Of a stretch of DNA of 47,661 bases, positions 24,775 through 33,483 are shown piece by piece. The notes under the pieces are model-generated. The model did no database searches, was not told the origin of the DNA, and was given only the letters and a program-made list of their open reading frames with translations. The position numbers and the translations under genes were made by a program. Source of the stretch: Saccharopolyspora oryzae (GTDB lineage Bacteria; Actinomycetota; Actinomycetes; Mycobacteriales; Pseudonocardiaceae); contig NZ_JAQGLA010000058.1 of the NCBI RefSeq assembly GCF_027853915.1, positions 1-47,661 on the forward strand, given 5' to 3'. How positions within the stretch are numbered: the first letter of the stretch is position 1; every line of letters begins with the position of its first letter.

Positions 24775-26079
24775 ATGCAGCGTTGGACCAACTGGGCCCG
24801 CACCGCGACCGGCACGCCGAGCAACGTCCTCGCGCCGCGCGACACCGCGGAAGCAGCGGCCGCGATCCGCGACGCGGCGAAGGACGGCCGAACCGTCCGC
24901 CCGCTGGGCACCGGGCACTCGTTCTCCAGCATCGGATCGCCGGGCACCGGCTGGGCGCTGGACCTCTCGCACTGGACCGGAATCGTCCGGGCGGAACCGG
25001 ACACCGGGCTGGTCACCGTCCGCGCCGGCACCCCGCTGCACCAGCTGAACGCCGAGCTCGACGGCCTCGGCCTGGCGATGGCCAACCTCGGCGACATCGA
25101 CCAGCAGACGATCTCCGGTGCCATCTCCACCGGCACCCACGGCACCGGCGCCGGGCTCGGCGGACTCGCCACCCAAGTCGAAGCGCTGGAACTGCTGCTC
25201 GCCGACGGCACCGAACGGCGTTGCTCGGCGGCGGAGAACCCGGAGCTGTTCGCCGCCGCACGGGTCGGACTCGGCGCCCTCGGCGTGATCACCTCGGTGA
25301 CGCTGCGGTGCGTACCGGCGTTCACCCTCGCCGCGGAGGAACGCCCGGCGCCGCTGGACGACGTGCTGGAGCGCTTCGACCAGCTGGCCGCCGACAACGA
25401 CCACGTCGAGTTCTACTGGTTCCCGCACAGCACGAACACGCTGGTCAAGCGGAACAACCGGCAGGACGGACCGGCGAAACCGCTGCCCCCGCTCCGGCAC
25501 TTCCTGGAGTACGAGCTGCTGGAGAACCGGCTGTTCGGCGCGGTCTGCAAGCTCGGCCGCGCGGTGCCCTCGCTGGTGCGGCCGCTGAACCGGATCTGCG
25601 CCTCGACCTGGTCCAGCCGCTCCTACAGCGACCGGTCCCACCGGGTCTTCACCACGACGCGCAGCGTCCGGTTCGCGGAGTCCGAGTACGCCATCCCGCA
25701 GGAGTCCCTGCCGGACGTGCTGCGCGAGATGCAGTCCGCCGCGCGCGGTCTGGACGATCCGGTGATGTTCCCGGTCGAGGTGCGCGTCGCGGCGCCGGAC
25801 GACATCTGGCTGTCCACCGCCTACCAGCGGCCGACCGCCTACATCGCGATCCACCAGTTCCAGGGCATGCCGCGCGACCAGTGGTTCAACGCCTTCGAAT
25901 CGATCGTCGGCGCAGCGGGCGGTCGACCGCACTGGGGCAAGATGCACCGGCTCGACGCCGCCGCACTGCGCGAGCGCTACCCGCGCTTCGACGACTTCCG
26001 CAGGCTGCGCGCCGAGCTGGACCCCGACGGGGTCTTCCGCAACGACTACCTGGACCGGGTCCTCGACCCCTGTGGATAA
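24775..26079 (+). CDS. D-arabinono-1,4-lactone oxidase (FAD-dependent)
   Basis: 434 residues from ATG 24775 behind AAGGAGGG. A vanillyl-alcohol-oxidase type FAD domain occupies the first half: VLAPRDTAEAAAAIRDA, VRPLGTGHSFSS, VTVRAGTPLHQLNAEL and GDIDQQTISGAISTGTHGTG. The C-terminal ALO domain ends with HWGKMHRLDAAALRERYPRFDDFRRLRAELDPDGVFRNDYLDRVL. These are the features of D-arabinono/L-gulono-lactone oxidases of actinobacteria. It oxidises an aldonolactone or sugar alcohol; the true substrate is open. Expression is probably shared with the divergent aldolase through the palindrome at 24718-24740. Confidence 0.92.
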   Translation: MQRWTNWARTATGTPSNVLAPRDTAEAAAAIRDAAKDGRTVRPLGTGHSFSSIGSPGTGWALDLSHWTGIVRAEPDTGLVTVRAGTPLHQLNAELDGLGLAMANLGDIDQQTISGAISTGTHGTGAGLGGLATQVEALELLLADGTERRCSAAENPELFAAARVGLGALGVITSVTLRCVPAFTLAAEERPAPLDDVLERFDQLAADNDHVEFYWFPHSTNTLVKRNNRQDGPAKPLPPLRHFLEYELLENRLFGAVCKLGRAVPSLVRPLNRICASTWSSRSYSDRSHRVFTTTRSVRFAESEYAIPQESLPDVLREMQSAARGLDDPVMFPVEVRVAAPDDIWLSTAYQRPTAYIAIHQFQGMPRDQWFNAFESIVGAAGGRPHWGKMHRLDAAALRERYPRFDDFRRLRAELDPDGVFRNDYLDRVLDPCG

Positions 26080-26097
26080 CTCGGCCACTTGTCCACA
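26071..26097. other. Pair of DnaA-box-like nonamers in inverted order
   Basis: TGTGGATAA at 26071-26079 (complement TTATCCACA) overlaps the stop codon of the lactone oxidase, and TTGTCCACA lies at 26089-26097. The flanks CCTGTGGA and TCCACAGG can also pair as a hairpin. Confidence 0.45.
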
Positions 26098-26108
26098 GGC
26101 GGTCCGCA

Positions 26109-26146
26109 AATTCCATTGAAATCAGACGTCCGATTTCAATGGAATT
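26109..26146. repeat. Repeated covarying hairpin, copy 2
   Basis: Perfect 15-bp stem (AATTCCATTGAAATC at 26109-26123 with 26132-26146) and loop AGACGTCC. It stands between the convergent lactone oxidase and NAD-binding genes and could terminate both. It matches the element at 2275-2312 except for paired, compensating changes. Confidence 0.75.
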
Positions 26147-26150
26147 CGCG

Positions 26151-26807
26151 TCAGCCCAGGGCCTGGCTCAGGGCCTGGGGGATCGGAGTCGGACCGTTGA
26201 CCACCGCCAGCTCCCGCTCGACGGAGGCGGGTTCGTCCAGCAGTGCGATGAGCACCGCCGCGACGTCGGCCCGCGTCACCTCGGCGCGGGCGACCTCGGC
26301 GCCCAGCGTCACCCGGCCGGTCGGCGGATCATCGGTCAGCAGACCCGGGCGCAGGATCGTCCAGTCCAGCGGACGAGCCCGCAGGTCCTCCTCGGCAGCC
26401 CGCTTGGCGTCCAAGTACGCGCCGAAGACCGGGTCCACGTCGGACGGTGTCGGCTTCGCCGCACCCATGGCGCTGACCTGCAAGAACCTTCGAACTCCGG
26501 CTTCCTGGCAGGCGTCGGCCAGCAGCGCCGACGCCGCTCGGTCGACGGTGTCCTTGCGCGCCGCGCCGCTGCCCGGACCTGCGCCGGCGGCGAACACCGC
26601 GGCGTCCACACCGGACAGCGAACCGGCCAGGTCGACCGGGTCGACGTGCTCGAGATCGGCCACCACCGGCTCCACCCCGTCGGCCCGCAGGTCGGCGGCG
26701 TGGTCCGGGTTGCGGATCAACCCGAGCACCGAATCACCGCGCTCGACCAGGCCGCGGCCCAGGTGTCGAGCGATCTTCCCGTGGGCTCCGGCAATCACGA
26801 TTCGCAT
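26151..26807 (-). CDS. NAD(P)-binding atypical SDR / NmrA-like protein
   Basis: 218 residues from ATG 26807; the frame opens further upstream but the fold begins here. The Rossmann start is MRIVIAGAHGKIARHLGRGL (G-x-x-G-x-I), followed by GLIRNPDHAADLRADGVEPVVADLEH and VDAAVFAAGAGPGSG. RFLQVSAMGA, AYLDAKRAAEEDLRARPLDWTILRPGLLTDDP and VTRADVAAVLIALLDEP are typical of atypical short-chain dehydrogenases such as NAD(P)-binding epimerase-like or redox-sensor proteins. It lacks the classical Tyr-x-x-x-Lys, so it may be a binding rather than catalytic protein. Confidence 0.88.
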   Translation of the reverse strand: MRIVIAGAHGKIARHLGRGLVERGDSVLGLIRNPDHAADLRADGVEPVVADLEHVDPVDLAGSLSGVDAAVFAAGAGPGSGAARKDTVDRAASALLADACQEAGVRRFLQVSAMGAAKPTPSDVDPVFGAYLDAKRAAEEDLRARPLDWTILRPGLLTDDPPTGRVTLGAEVARAEVTRADVAAVLIALLDEPASVERELAVVNGPTPIPQALSQALG

Positions 26808-26856
26808 GCCGTCCAACGTAGGCCACCCACCGCGTCTGTACCGATTCAACACGGCC

Positions 26857-26886
26857 TGTGGACAACTGACCACACCCTGTGGACAA
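26857..26886. other. Two DnaA-box-like direct repeats
   Basis: TGTGGACAA at 26857-26865 and 26878-26886, 21 bp apart (two helical turns). The complement TTGTCCACA equals the preferred DnaA box of high-GC actinobacteria. They lie upstream of the NAD-binding gene. Confidence 0.45.
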
Positions 26887-26982
26887 CTCGTCCGAGCTGT
26901 GGAGCGAACGGCCCGTCCGCCTCGTCTGCTGACACGAACGGGTCGTCCACCTCACCCGAACAGCGGCGGGTGCGAAGAATGC

Positions 26983-27025
26983 GCAGTTCCAGCCGGAGTG
27001 GTTCGGCGCGGGCGGCTGGAACTGC
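26983..27025 (-). terminator. Terminator-like hairpin after gene at 27037
   Basis: 13-bp perfect stem (GCAGTTCCAGCCG at 26983-26995, complement at 27013-27025), 17-nt loop, 12 bases beyond the stop codon of the minus-strand hypothetical gene. Confidence 0.7.
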
Positions 27026-27036
27026 GTCCCCAGGGG

Positions 27037-27678
27037 TTAGCTGCGGGAGGGGGCGGGGGCTTCGGTCGCGAGGAGCTGTTCGTAGACGACCTCGTTCACC
27101 CAGCGGGACACGGCGGTGTGCTCGACGGGCGGGGCGTCGGCGAAGCAGCGGCCTTCCAGTTCGACCTGGACGTCGTCGCCGTCCGCGCTGAGCACCGCGA
27201 TGCCGAACTGGCGGGCGCGGATCAGGCAGGTCTCGGCGAAATCCGGAGCGACCGCGACGTTGCGCGGCACCACGATCGCCGCGCTGGCGAAGCGGGAGAA
27301 CGGCACCGCGGCGGTCAACGCGCTGCGCCAGTGCCGGGCCGGGGCGAGCACCCCGGAGATCTCCGCGGCCGGCGGGGGCACCCGGCCGTCCATCTCGGGC
27401 CACACCCAGGTCGCGATCTCGGCGCGGTCCAGCACCGGGCCGCTGCCGAAGCAGAGCCGTTCGGCGTGCGCGTCGGGGACCAGCTCGGCCGTCGCGATGA
27501 TCTGCCGCCCGTAGAGCTTCGTCGGCGGCAGCACGCTGCCGGTCCACCCGAGGACGTCCACCGCTCGCTGGGCGAGCCGGCCCATGGAAGCGACCGGTCC
27601 GAGCGGGGACCGAAGTTGCGTAGTCGAGCAGGCTCGGACCTCGTCTTCGGTCCAGGCACGTCCCGGCATTCCGGTCAC
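27037..27678 (-). CDS. Conserved hypothetical protein
   Basis: 213 residues from GTG 27678, with GAGGGAGG about 9 bases upstream. Composition and codon bias are those of a real gene. No membrane segment or signal peptide is seen. Recognisable stretches are LVPDAHAERLCFGSGPVLDRAEIATWVWPEMDGRVPPP, SRFASAAIVVPRNVAVAPDFAETCLIRARQFGIAVLSAD and a C-terminus EHTAVSRWVNEVVYEQLLA. I do not recognise the family. It stands alone: upstream is a 267-base gap before the IclR gene. Confidence 0.7.
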   Translation of the reverse strand: MTGMPGRAWTEDEVRACSTTQLRSPLGPVASMGRLAQRAVDVLGWTGSVLPPTKLYGRQIIATAELVPDAHAERLCFGSGPVLDRAEIATWVWPEMDGRVPPPAAEISGVLAPARHWRSALTAAVPFSRFASAAIVVPRNVAVAPDFAETCLIRARQFGIAVLSADGDDVQVELEGRCFADAPPVEHTAVSRWVNEVVYEQLLATEAPAPSRS

Positions 27679-27945
27679 GGCGTTCCGCCTCCCTCATCAG
27701 CTGCGCTTGCGGCTCCCGGCCACGGACGGCGTGGCCACTGCACGACTAAAACAGCTCCGGGCGGGTTCTGCGCTGATCAACCGGGGTCGCTGCGACCGGC
27801 GGCGGACATCGGTCGGTGACTGGTCGATGAATGACATCTGGACTTCAGCCCAGCGATGCGGCCATTCAGGTGATGGCGGTACGACACCCGCCACGACCTA
27901 CCACCGCAGCACCCTGCGGCGCACCGGATCACCGCAGGTCACGAG

Positions 27946-28734
27946 CTATCTGGACAGCAGATCGAGCTCGGTCCGCTCCAGCTCCACCAGTCGCTGCCGG
28001 ATCCCCTCCGCCGCGGGCAGGAGGGATTTGACGAGCTTGCCGACGTCGGCCCGAACGCTGTGCGCCACCACGCCGAGTGCGGCGACGACCGCTCCGCTCG
28101 CGTCCTGCACCGGCACGGCGACCGAGCAGTTCCCGAGCGTCATCTCCTCGTTGGCCTGCGCGAATCCCCGGTTTCGCACGCTCTGCAGTTCGCGCCCCAA
28201 CCGGCCGGGTTCGGTGATGGTGTAGGCGGTGTAGCGGGACAGCCCGCGCTCGCAGCACTCGTGCACCACGGTGCTCGGCGCGTGCGCGAGCAGCACCTTG
28301 CCGACTCCCGTCGAGTGCAGCGGCAACCGCCCACCGCTGCGCGAGATGATCGGCACCGCGCGCGGCGTCGTGAGCTTCTCGACGTAGACGACTTCCAGCC
28401 CGGCGCGCACCGCGAGGTGCACGTTGTCGTGGGTGTGCTGGCACAGCTCCTGCATGTGCGGCAGGGCGACCTCGCGCAGCCGGCTGTTCACCGGCGCCAG
28501 CAGCCCGATCTCCCACAACCGCAGGCCGATCGAGTACCGGCCGTCGCCGTCGCGCTGCAACGCGCCCCAGAGCTCGAGCTCGCGGACCAGCCGGTGGGCG
28601 GTGGCCAGCGGGATCTCCGCCCGCCGCGCGATGTCGGTCAGGGTCAGCCGGACGTTGTCGATGTCGAAGGCGGTGAGCACGCTGAGCGCCCGCGCCGTGA
28701 CCGATCTGCCGGGATCCCGACTGTTGCCCGCCAT
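27946..28734 (-). CDS. IclR family transcriptional regulator
   Basis: 262 residues from ATG 28734. The winged HTH is VTARALSVLTAFDIDNVRLTLTDIARRAEIPLATAHRLVRELELWGAL (about residues 12-58). The IclR effector domain follows with HLAVRAGLEVVYVEKL, GGRLPLHSTGVGKVLLAH and GNCSVAVPVQDASGAVVAALGV. Such regulators control catabolic genes for aromatic acids, sugars or glyoxylate. No obvious structural partner gene is adjacent, so the target is unknown. Confidence 0.93.
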   Translation of the reverse strand: MAGNSRDPGRSVTARALSVLTAFDIDNVRLTLTDIARRAEIPLATAHRLVRELELWGALQRDGDGRYSIGLRLWEIGLLAPVNSRLREVALPHMQELCQHTHDNVHLAVRAGLEVVYVEKLTTPRAVPIISRSGGRLPLHSTGVGKVLLAHAPSTVVHECCERGLSRYTAYTITEPGRLGRELQSVRNRGFAQANEEMTLGNCSVAVPVQDASGAVVAALGVVAHSVRADVGKLVKSLLPAAEGIRQRLVELERTELDLLSR

Positions 28735-28835
28735 CTCGCCTCCCGTGGAGCGGACACCGGACGCCGGGCCGCTCCGATGTCACCCGCTCGCCCCAAGCCC
28801 AGCACAACCGATCGTTTTCGCCAAGCCCGCGACGA

Positions 28836-29270
28836 TCATCCGATGCCCAGGAGCTCCCGCATCCGCGCGTACTTCAGCTCGAGCCGCTCCCTGGTCCCCG
28901 CATCCAGCACGGCCAACCGGCCCGGATCGGAGTTGTGCGCCAGATCGGCTTCCTTGACCAGCAGCGCCCCGGGAGTCGCCAAGATCCGGGCGGCGTACTC
29001 GGCCGGATCTTCACCGGCCCGCTTGGTCACGGCGAGCACGATCTCCTTGGTCTCGGCCGGAAGCTCGGCCTTCCGGAGCCATTCCTCGGTCACCGCCCCG
29101 TCTTCGACGGAGTCGTGCAACCAAGCGGCAGCGACCTGGGCATCGCTGCCGCCCCGCGCCCGAACCCCGGCAGCCACCGCGGAGAGGTGCTCGACGTAGG
29201 GCCGCCCGGCCTTGTCGACCTGCCCCCGGTGAACCCGCGCGGCGAACTCACCGACCTCGTCCAACTCCAC
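28836..29270 (-). CDS. HD domain protein, RelA/SpoT hydrolase-like
   Basis: 144 residues from GTG 29270, which follows AGGAGGG by 6 bases; the frame opens to 29831 but the upstream part is AC-biased non-coding DNA. Seen: FAARVHRGQVDKAGRPYVEHLSAVAAGV, AAWLHDSVEDG (the HD pair) and LAVTKRAGEDPAEYAARILA. These match the small (p)ppGpp-hydrolase-like or HD-phosphohydrolase group (MESH1/SpoT hydrolase pattern), ending KEADLAHNSDPGRL. It may hydrolyse (p)ppGpp or another nucleotide; only the fold is sure. Confidence 0.85.
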   Translation of the reverse strand: MELDEVGEFAARVHRGQVDKAGRPYVEHLSAVAAGVRARGGSDAQVAAAWLHDSVEDGAVTEEWLRKAELPAETKEIVLAVTKRAGEDPAEYAARILATPGALLVKEADLAHNSDPGRLAVLDAGTRERLELKYARMRELLGIG

Positions 29271-29871
29271 GGCCAACCCTCCTACTGCACTCCGGAAACC
29301 AGCACGAGCACCCAGCACGGGAAAGAAGCAGTACCGGCGAACGCCCGCACCAGGTTCCACCGAACCCCCTCCGCCTAGACCCAAGTACCCCAAAAACCGA
29401 ACCAGAGTGGCGATCCCCACACCCAACCCCCAACCCACCCCACCGTTCGCTGTCCGCTGAACCAACCCAACCCAGAACATGACGAACCCCACCCCCACAC
29501 CGAAAAGACGAACCTCACACCCAAACCCCGAGAAAAAACCCCAAACCAGACACCCCACGGCCAAAAACCTGGAGAAGCAGAACCCCAAAACCAGAAAACA
29601 CCAGGTCAACACCCAAAAAGAAGCAGAACCCCAACCCCCACAACGAACCCGATGACCCCAACCCGCCAGGACAAGCCCAGATGCAGAAGAGGAGATACGG
29701 AAGCGGAGATGCGCGAAGCGCGAGAACGCGGAAGTGCGTTGAGACGAGGACGGCGGAAGAAACCGCTGGTTCAGACCCAGGCCGGGAACGCCACCCCAGG
29801 CGAGGAGCCGGATAAAAGGTGGCCACCGCACCGTGGGGGCCTACGGGGGCTCGGCCCCCGTACAGACATAT
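29271..29871. other. AC-biased non-coding stretch before tRNA-Leu terminators
   Basis: About 600 bases without a credible gene. From about 29350 to 29665 the plus strand is nearly all A and C (runs such as AACCCCACCCCCAC), a strong strand asymmetry unlike the rest of the window. A second such stretch lies at about 46740-46880, also downstream of a minus-strand tRNA. A stem at 29842-29862 (TACGGGGGC with GCCCCCGTA) follows the tRNA-Leu terminator. Confidence 0.55.
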
Positions 29872-29872
29872 A

Positions 29873-29915
29873 GGAAGAGGCCCCCCGGCGAAGCATGAGC
29901 CGGGGGGCCTCTTCC
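29873..29915 (-). terminator. Strong terminator hairpin after tRNA-Leu
   Basis: Perfect 17-bp stem (GGAAGAGGCCCCCCGGC at 29873-29889, complement at 29899-29915), 9-nt loop, only 3 bases beyond the tRNA 3' end. A second stem at 29842-29862 comes next in the same transcript direction. Confidence 0.85.
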
Positions 29916-29918
29916 GAG

Positions 29919-30001
29919 TGGGCGAGGAGGGAGTTGAACCCTCACGTCCTTTCGGACACACGGACCTGAACCGTGCGCGTCTGCCATTCCGCCACTCGCC
30001 C
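29919..30001 (-). tRNA. tRNA-Leu (CAG)
   Basis: 83 nt. The acceptor GGGCGAG pairs with CTCGCCC; discriminator A; anticodon loop TTCAGGT gives CAG. A long variable arm (TGTCCGAAAGGACG) is present, as required for a class II leucine tRNA. The T arm contains GGTTCAACTCC. CCA is not encoded. It lies upstream of and divergent from fhaA, as in other actinobacteria. Confidence 0.95.
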
Positions 30002-30213
30002 GTGGCTTGGCTGGAAGCTTACACTGACTGCTTCCGGCCTTTGGCACCGGGGTCGCTTTCGCTTCCCTGCTGCCCTGTTGGCGAAAGTAGATTAGCACGG
30101 CATGACGAGGGGCTTCACCGGGGGGTCTGAGTTGTTGGGAACAGGGCGGTGTCTCGGCCCGTCGACCCAGATACGATGGGTGTCGGAAGTCGTACGCGTG
30201 GAAGGGATTTGCC

Positions 30214-31575
30214 GTGGGCCTCGTGCAGCGCTTTGAGCGCCGACTCGAAGGCATCGTCGGCAATGGCTTCGCGCGCGTTTTCGGCGGAAAGGTCGTGCCC
30301 CAGGAGGTCGCCCAGGCGCTGCAGCGGGAAGCCGAGCTGCAGGTCCGGGAGCTCGCCGGGGGTCGACTGCTCGCGTGCAACCACTACGTTGTGCAACTGA
30401 GCCCGTCCGATCACGATCGGCTCACCGACGACGAGGACCGGGTCACCGACCTCCTCGCCGACTGCGTTCAGGAGCATCTCACCGAGCAGGGGTGGGACAC
30501 ATATGGTGACGTCGTAGTCTCCCTGGAGCGCTCTGAGACGCTGCACACGGGACAGTTTCGAATCAGTTCGACCGTCGACCCCGACGTGACTCGACGGCCG
30601 GCACAACCGCGTACCGCAGGAGACCGACCCATGAGCCAGCCACCAGGCCACTACCCCCAGGGAGATCCGTACAACCAGCAGGGGCAGTACGGCTACGACC
30701 AGGGTTACGGCCAAGGCCAGGACCCCAACTACGGCCAGCAGCCCCCCGCTGCCGGCGGCTACGGCCAGCAGCCGGGCTACGACCAGGGCGGCTACGGCCA
30801 GCAGCAGCCGGGTTATGACCAGGGCGGCTACGGCCAGCCCGCCGGTTACGACCAGGGTTACGGGCAGCAGCCGGGCTACGACCAGGGCGGCTACGGCCAG
30901 CAGCCCGGTTATGACCAGGGCTACGGGCAGCAGCCCGCCGCTGGTTACGACCAGGGCGGCTACGGCCAGCAGCCGGGCTACGACCAGGGCTACGGGCAGC
31001 AGCCCGCCGCTGGTTACGACCAGGGTTACGGGCAGCAGCCGGGTTACGACCAGGGCGGCTACGGCCAGCCCGCCGGTTACGACCAGGGCTACGGGCAGCC
31101 TGCCGCCGGTTACGACCAGGGCTACGGGCAGCCCGCCGGCTACGACCAGGGCTACGGCCAGCAGCCCGGTGGCGCTTACCCGCAGTCGGGCGGCTTCCCG
31201 GACCAGGGCGGCTACGGCCAGCCGGGCGGTGCCTACCCGCAGAGCGCTCCCGGCGGCTACCCGCAGGGCGGCCCGCGCGGTGCGATGACCGCCACGCTGC
31301 ACCTCGACGACGGTTCGAACCGCTCGTACACGCTGCAGCAGGGCTCGAACGTCATCGGCCGCGGCCAGGAGGGCCAGTTCCGGCTGCCCGACACCGGGGT
31401 GTCCCGCAAGCACATCGAGATCACCTGGGACGGCCAGAGCGCGATGTTGGCCGACCTCGGTTCCACGAATGGCACCACGGTGAACGGCACTCCGGTGCAG
31501 ACTTGGCAGTTGGCGGACGGAGACGTGATCAGGGTCGGCCACTCCTCCCTGATCTTCCGCGCTCAGCAGGCCTGA
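30214..31575 (+). CDS. fhaA: FhaA: DUF3662 and FHA domain adaptor
   Basis: 453 residues from GTG 30214 (ribosome site GAAGGGA). A DUF3662 domain covers about residues 1-120 ([35 protein letters not shown]). A long Gly/Tyr/Gln/Pro-rich repeat linker (about 140-355) follows, then a C-terminal FHA domain with [24 protein letters not shown] and [11 protein letters not shown], the phospho-threonine site. In Mycobacterium FhaA binds phosphorylated partners of PknB, including the MviN pseudokinase region, and tunes peptidoglycan synthesis. The first gene of the pknB block; no close coupling to fhaB (46-base gap). Confidence 0.96.
   Translation: MGLVQRFERRLEGIVGNGFARVFGGKVVPQEVAQALQREAELQVRELAGGRLLACNHYVVQLSPSDHDRLTDDEDRVTDLLADCVQEHLTEQGWDTYGDVVVSLERSETLHTGQFRISSTVDPDVTRRPAQPRTAGDRPMSQPPGHYPQGDPYNQQGQYGYDQGYGQGQDPNYGQQPPAAGGYGQQPGYDQGGYGQQQPGYDQGGYGQPAGYDQGYGQQPGYDQGGYGQQPGYDQGYGQQPAAGYDQGGYGQQPGYDQGYGQQPAAGYDQGYGQQPGYDQGGYGQPAGYDQGYGQPAAGYDQGYGQPAGYDQGYGQQPGGAYPQSGGFPDQGGYGQPGGAYPQSAPGGYPQGGPRGAMTATLHLDDGSNRSYTLQQGSNVIGRGQEGQFRLPDTGVSRKHIEITWDGQSAMLADLGSTNGTTVNGTPVQTWQLADGDVIRVGHSSLIFRAQQA
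30676..31170 (+). repeat. Tandem [19 protein letters not shown] repeat within fhaA
   Basis: The segment encodes about 15 variants of a decapeptide-like unit built from [11 protein letters not shown] and P-A-A-G, with matching DNA repeats such as GGCTACGACCAG. The near-identical DNA copies allow length change by slippage or recombination. The encoded linker is low-complexity, rich in Tyr and Gln. Confidence 0.85.
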
Positions 31576-31621
31576 GACCGCGGTCCGCGTCCCCCGACAC
31601 GAGTAGGAGCGTTCACAACAA

Positions 31622-32083
31622 GTGCCAGAGCTGGTTATGCAGCTGACCAGAGCAGGGTTCCTCGCCCTGCTCTGGTTGTTCGTGCTGGCTGCGCTTCGAG
31701 TGGTTCGTTCAGACCTCTACTCGGCGTCCGGGATGCGGGTCCCGATGCCAGGTGCGGGTCGGGCCCCGGCCAAGGCCAGGGGCAGGAGCAAGGCGCCACG
31801 CCAGATGGTGGTGACGCACGGCGCGCTCGCCGGCACGCGCATTTCACTGGACGGTCGGCCGATCATGATCGGCCGGGCGGACGACTCCACGTTGGTCCTC
31901 GATGACGACTACGCGTCGACACGACACGCGAGGTTGTCGCTTCGGGGCTCCGATTGGTACGTGGAGGATCTAGGCTCCACAAACGGCACATACCTCGATC
32001 GGGCGAAGGTCACGGGGCCGACCAAGGTCCCGCTCGGCGTTCCGATCAGAATCGGCAAGACGGTGATCGAGCTGCGCTCATGA
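31622..32083 (+). CDS. fhaB: FhaB (FipA): membrane-anchored FHA protein
   Basis: 153 residues from GTG 31622. One N-terminal transmembrane helix (AGFLALLWLFVLAALRVV) is followed by a basic linker (KARGRSKAPRQ). The FHA domain is at about residues 65-152 (GRPIMIGRADDSTLVLDDDYASTRHARLSL, then LGSTNGTYLDRAKV). In mycobacteria the homologue recognises the phosphorylated PknA/PknB activation signals and links them to division under stress. It overlaps pstP by 4 bases (ATGA). Confidence 0.95.
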   Translation: MPELVMQLTRAGFLALLWLFVLAALRVVRSDLYSASGMRVPMPGAGRAPAKARGRSKAPRQMVVTHGALAGTRISLDGRPIMIGRADDSTLVLDDDYASTRHARLSLRGSDWYVEDLGSTNGTYLDRAKVTGPTKVPLGVPIRIGKTVIELRS

Positions 32084-33483
32084 CCCTCGTCCTTCACTAC
32101 GCAGCCCGCAGCGACCGCGGCCTGGTTCGTTCCAACAACCAGGACTCGGTCTATGCCGGCCCACGACTACTCGCCCTCGCGGACGGCATGGGAGGCCATG
32201 CCGCCGGTGAGGTCGCCAGCAAGGTCGTCATCGCGGCCCTCGCGCCCCTCGACGACGACGAACCGAGCGACGACCTGCTCGGTCAGCTCCGCAACGCGGT
32301 GCTGACCGGCAACGACGCGATCTCCGAGCTGGTGGCCAACGACCCGGATCTGGAAGGGATGGGCACCACGCTGACCGCTGTCCTGTTCGCAGGCAGCAAG
32401 CTCGGCCTGGTGCACGTCGGCGACTCCAGGGCGTACCTGGTCCGCGACGGCGAGCTGACCCAGATAACCCACGACGACACCTTCGTGCAGTCGCTGATCG
32501 ACGAAGGCCGGATCACCGAGGAGGAGGCCGCCAACCACCCGCAGCGCTCGCTGCTGCTGTACGCGTTGACCGGCCACGAGGTGGAACCGAGCCTGGCGAT
32601 CCGGGAGGCTCGCGCCGGGGACCGCTACCTGCTCTGCTCCGACGGCCTGACCGGCCCGGTGAGCACCGAGACGATGGCGGAAGCCCTGCGCATCCCGGAC
32701 CCCCAGCAGTGCGCGGACCGGATGATCGAGCTCGCCCTCAAGGGCGGCGGGCCCGACAACGTGACCGTCATCATCGCCGACGTCGTCGACGTCGAATTCG
32801 GCGATGACGCCCCGATCGTCGGGGGCGCGGCGGGAAATGGAGATGAGCATCCGCAACCCGATTCGTCGGCGGCGCGCGCGTCCGCGGTAACCATGCCGCG
32901 GCCGCAGCCGCAGCGTTTCGAGCCCACCTCACCGCCGCCGGAGCAGCCCCGCAAGCGGAGCTGGCTGCGCTGGCTGCTGGTGACGTGCGGCGTGCTCATC
33001 CTGCTTGGAGGCGGTGCACTGGTCGGGCGTTGGTGGGTGCTCAACCAGTACTACATCGGTGCGAACAGCGCCGATCAGGTGGTGATCTACCAGGGCGTGC
33101 AGGGCACCGTGCTCGGTGTCTCGCTGAACTGGGAGGTGGAGAACTCCTGCCCGCCGGACTCGGCAGCGGACTGCACTCCGATCAAGCTGACGGACCTGCA
33201 GGAAGCTCAGCGGCCGGACGTGCGCAACGGCATCACCGAGGTCAACGGTCTGCAGGACGCTCGCGACGCGATGCGCCGCCTGCGGATGACCGCGCTGCTG
33301 CCCGAGTGCCAGAAGCCCGAGCCCCCGGCCACGCAGCTCCCGCCGCCTCCGGCGAACCAGCCCCCGGGCCAGAACCTGCCGCCCGAGGCGCCGAAGCCGC
33401 CAGAGGCACCCACCCCGGATGACGCGACACCGCTGCAGACGGAGGAGCAGAAGCCGGGTGTGACCTGCCGGATGGTGAGTTGA
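32080..33483 (+). CDS. pstP: PstP: PP2C-type Ser/Thr phosphatase
   Basis: 467 residues from ATG 32080. The PP2C catalytic domain (about 1-235) has the metal-site motifs RSDRGLVRSNNQDS, ADGMGGHAAGE, VHVGDSRAYLVRDG, LLCSDGLTG and GGPDNVTVIIADV. A juxtamembrane linker leads to one transmembrane helix (about 296-317). The extracellular domain ends in a Pro-rich tail (PPPPANQPPGQNLPPEAPKPPEAP) and Cys residues. It reverses PknA/PknB phosphorylation. It overlaps fhaB by 4 bases and rodA by one base. Confidence 0.96.
   Translation: MTLVLHYAARSDRGLVRSNNQDSVYAGPRLLALADGMGGHAAGEVASKVVIAALAPLDDDEPSDDLLGQLRNAVLTGNDAISELVANDPDLEGMGTTLTAVLFAGSKLGLVHVGDSRAYLVRDGELTQITHDDTFVQSLIDEGRITEEEAANHPQRSLLLYALTGHEVEPSLAIREARAGDRYLLCSDGLTGPVSTETMAEALRIPDPQQCADRMIELALKGGGPDNVTVIIADVVDVEFGDDAPIVGGAAGNGDEHPQPDSSAARASAVTMPRPQPQRFEPTSPPPEQPRKRSWLRWLLVTCGVLILLGGGALVGRWWVLNQYYIGANSADQVVIYQGVQGTVLGVSLNWEVENSCPPDSAADCTPIKLTDLQEAQRPDVRNGITEVNGLQDARDAMRRLRMTALLPECQKPEPPATQLPPPPANQPPGQNLPPEAPKPPEAPTPDDATPLQTEEQKPGVTCRMVS

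Noticed and set aside
28836..29831. 331-codon frame that extends the HD protein to 29831
   Set aside because: The extra N-terminal part is Gly/Val/Phe-rich translation of the AC-biased DNA; a strong ribosome site marks the start at 29270.
30676..31170. CRISPR-like repeat array
   Set aside because: The repeats lie in frame within fhaA, have no distinct spacers and code for a protein linker.
30115..31542. Minus-strand 475-codon open frame with Val/Ala/Leu repeats opposite fhaA
   Set aside because: The repeats are simply the complement of the Gly/Tyr/Gln repeat DNA; fhaA has conserved DUF3662 and FHA domains.
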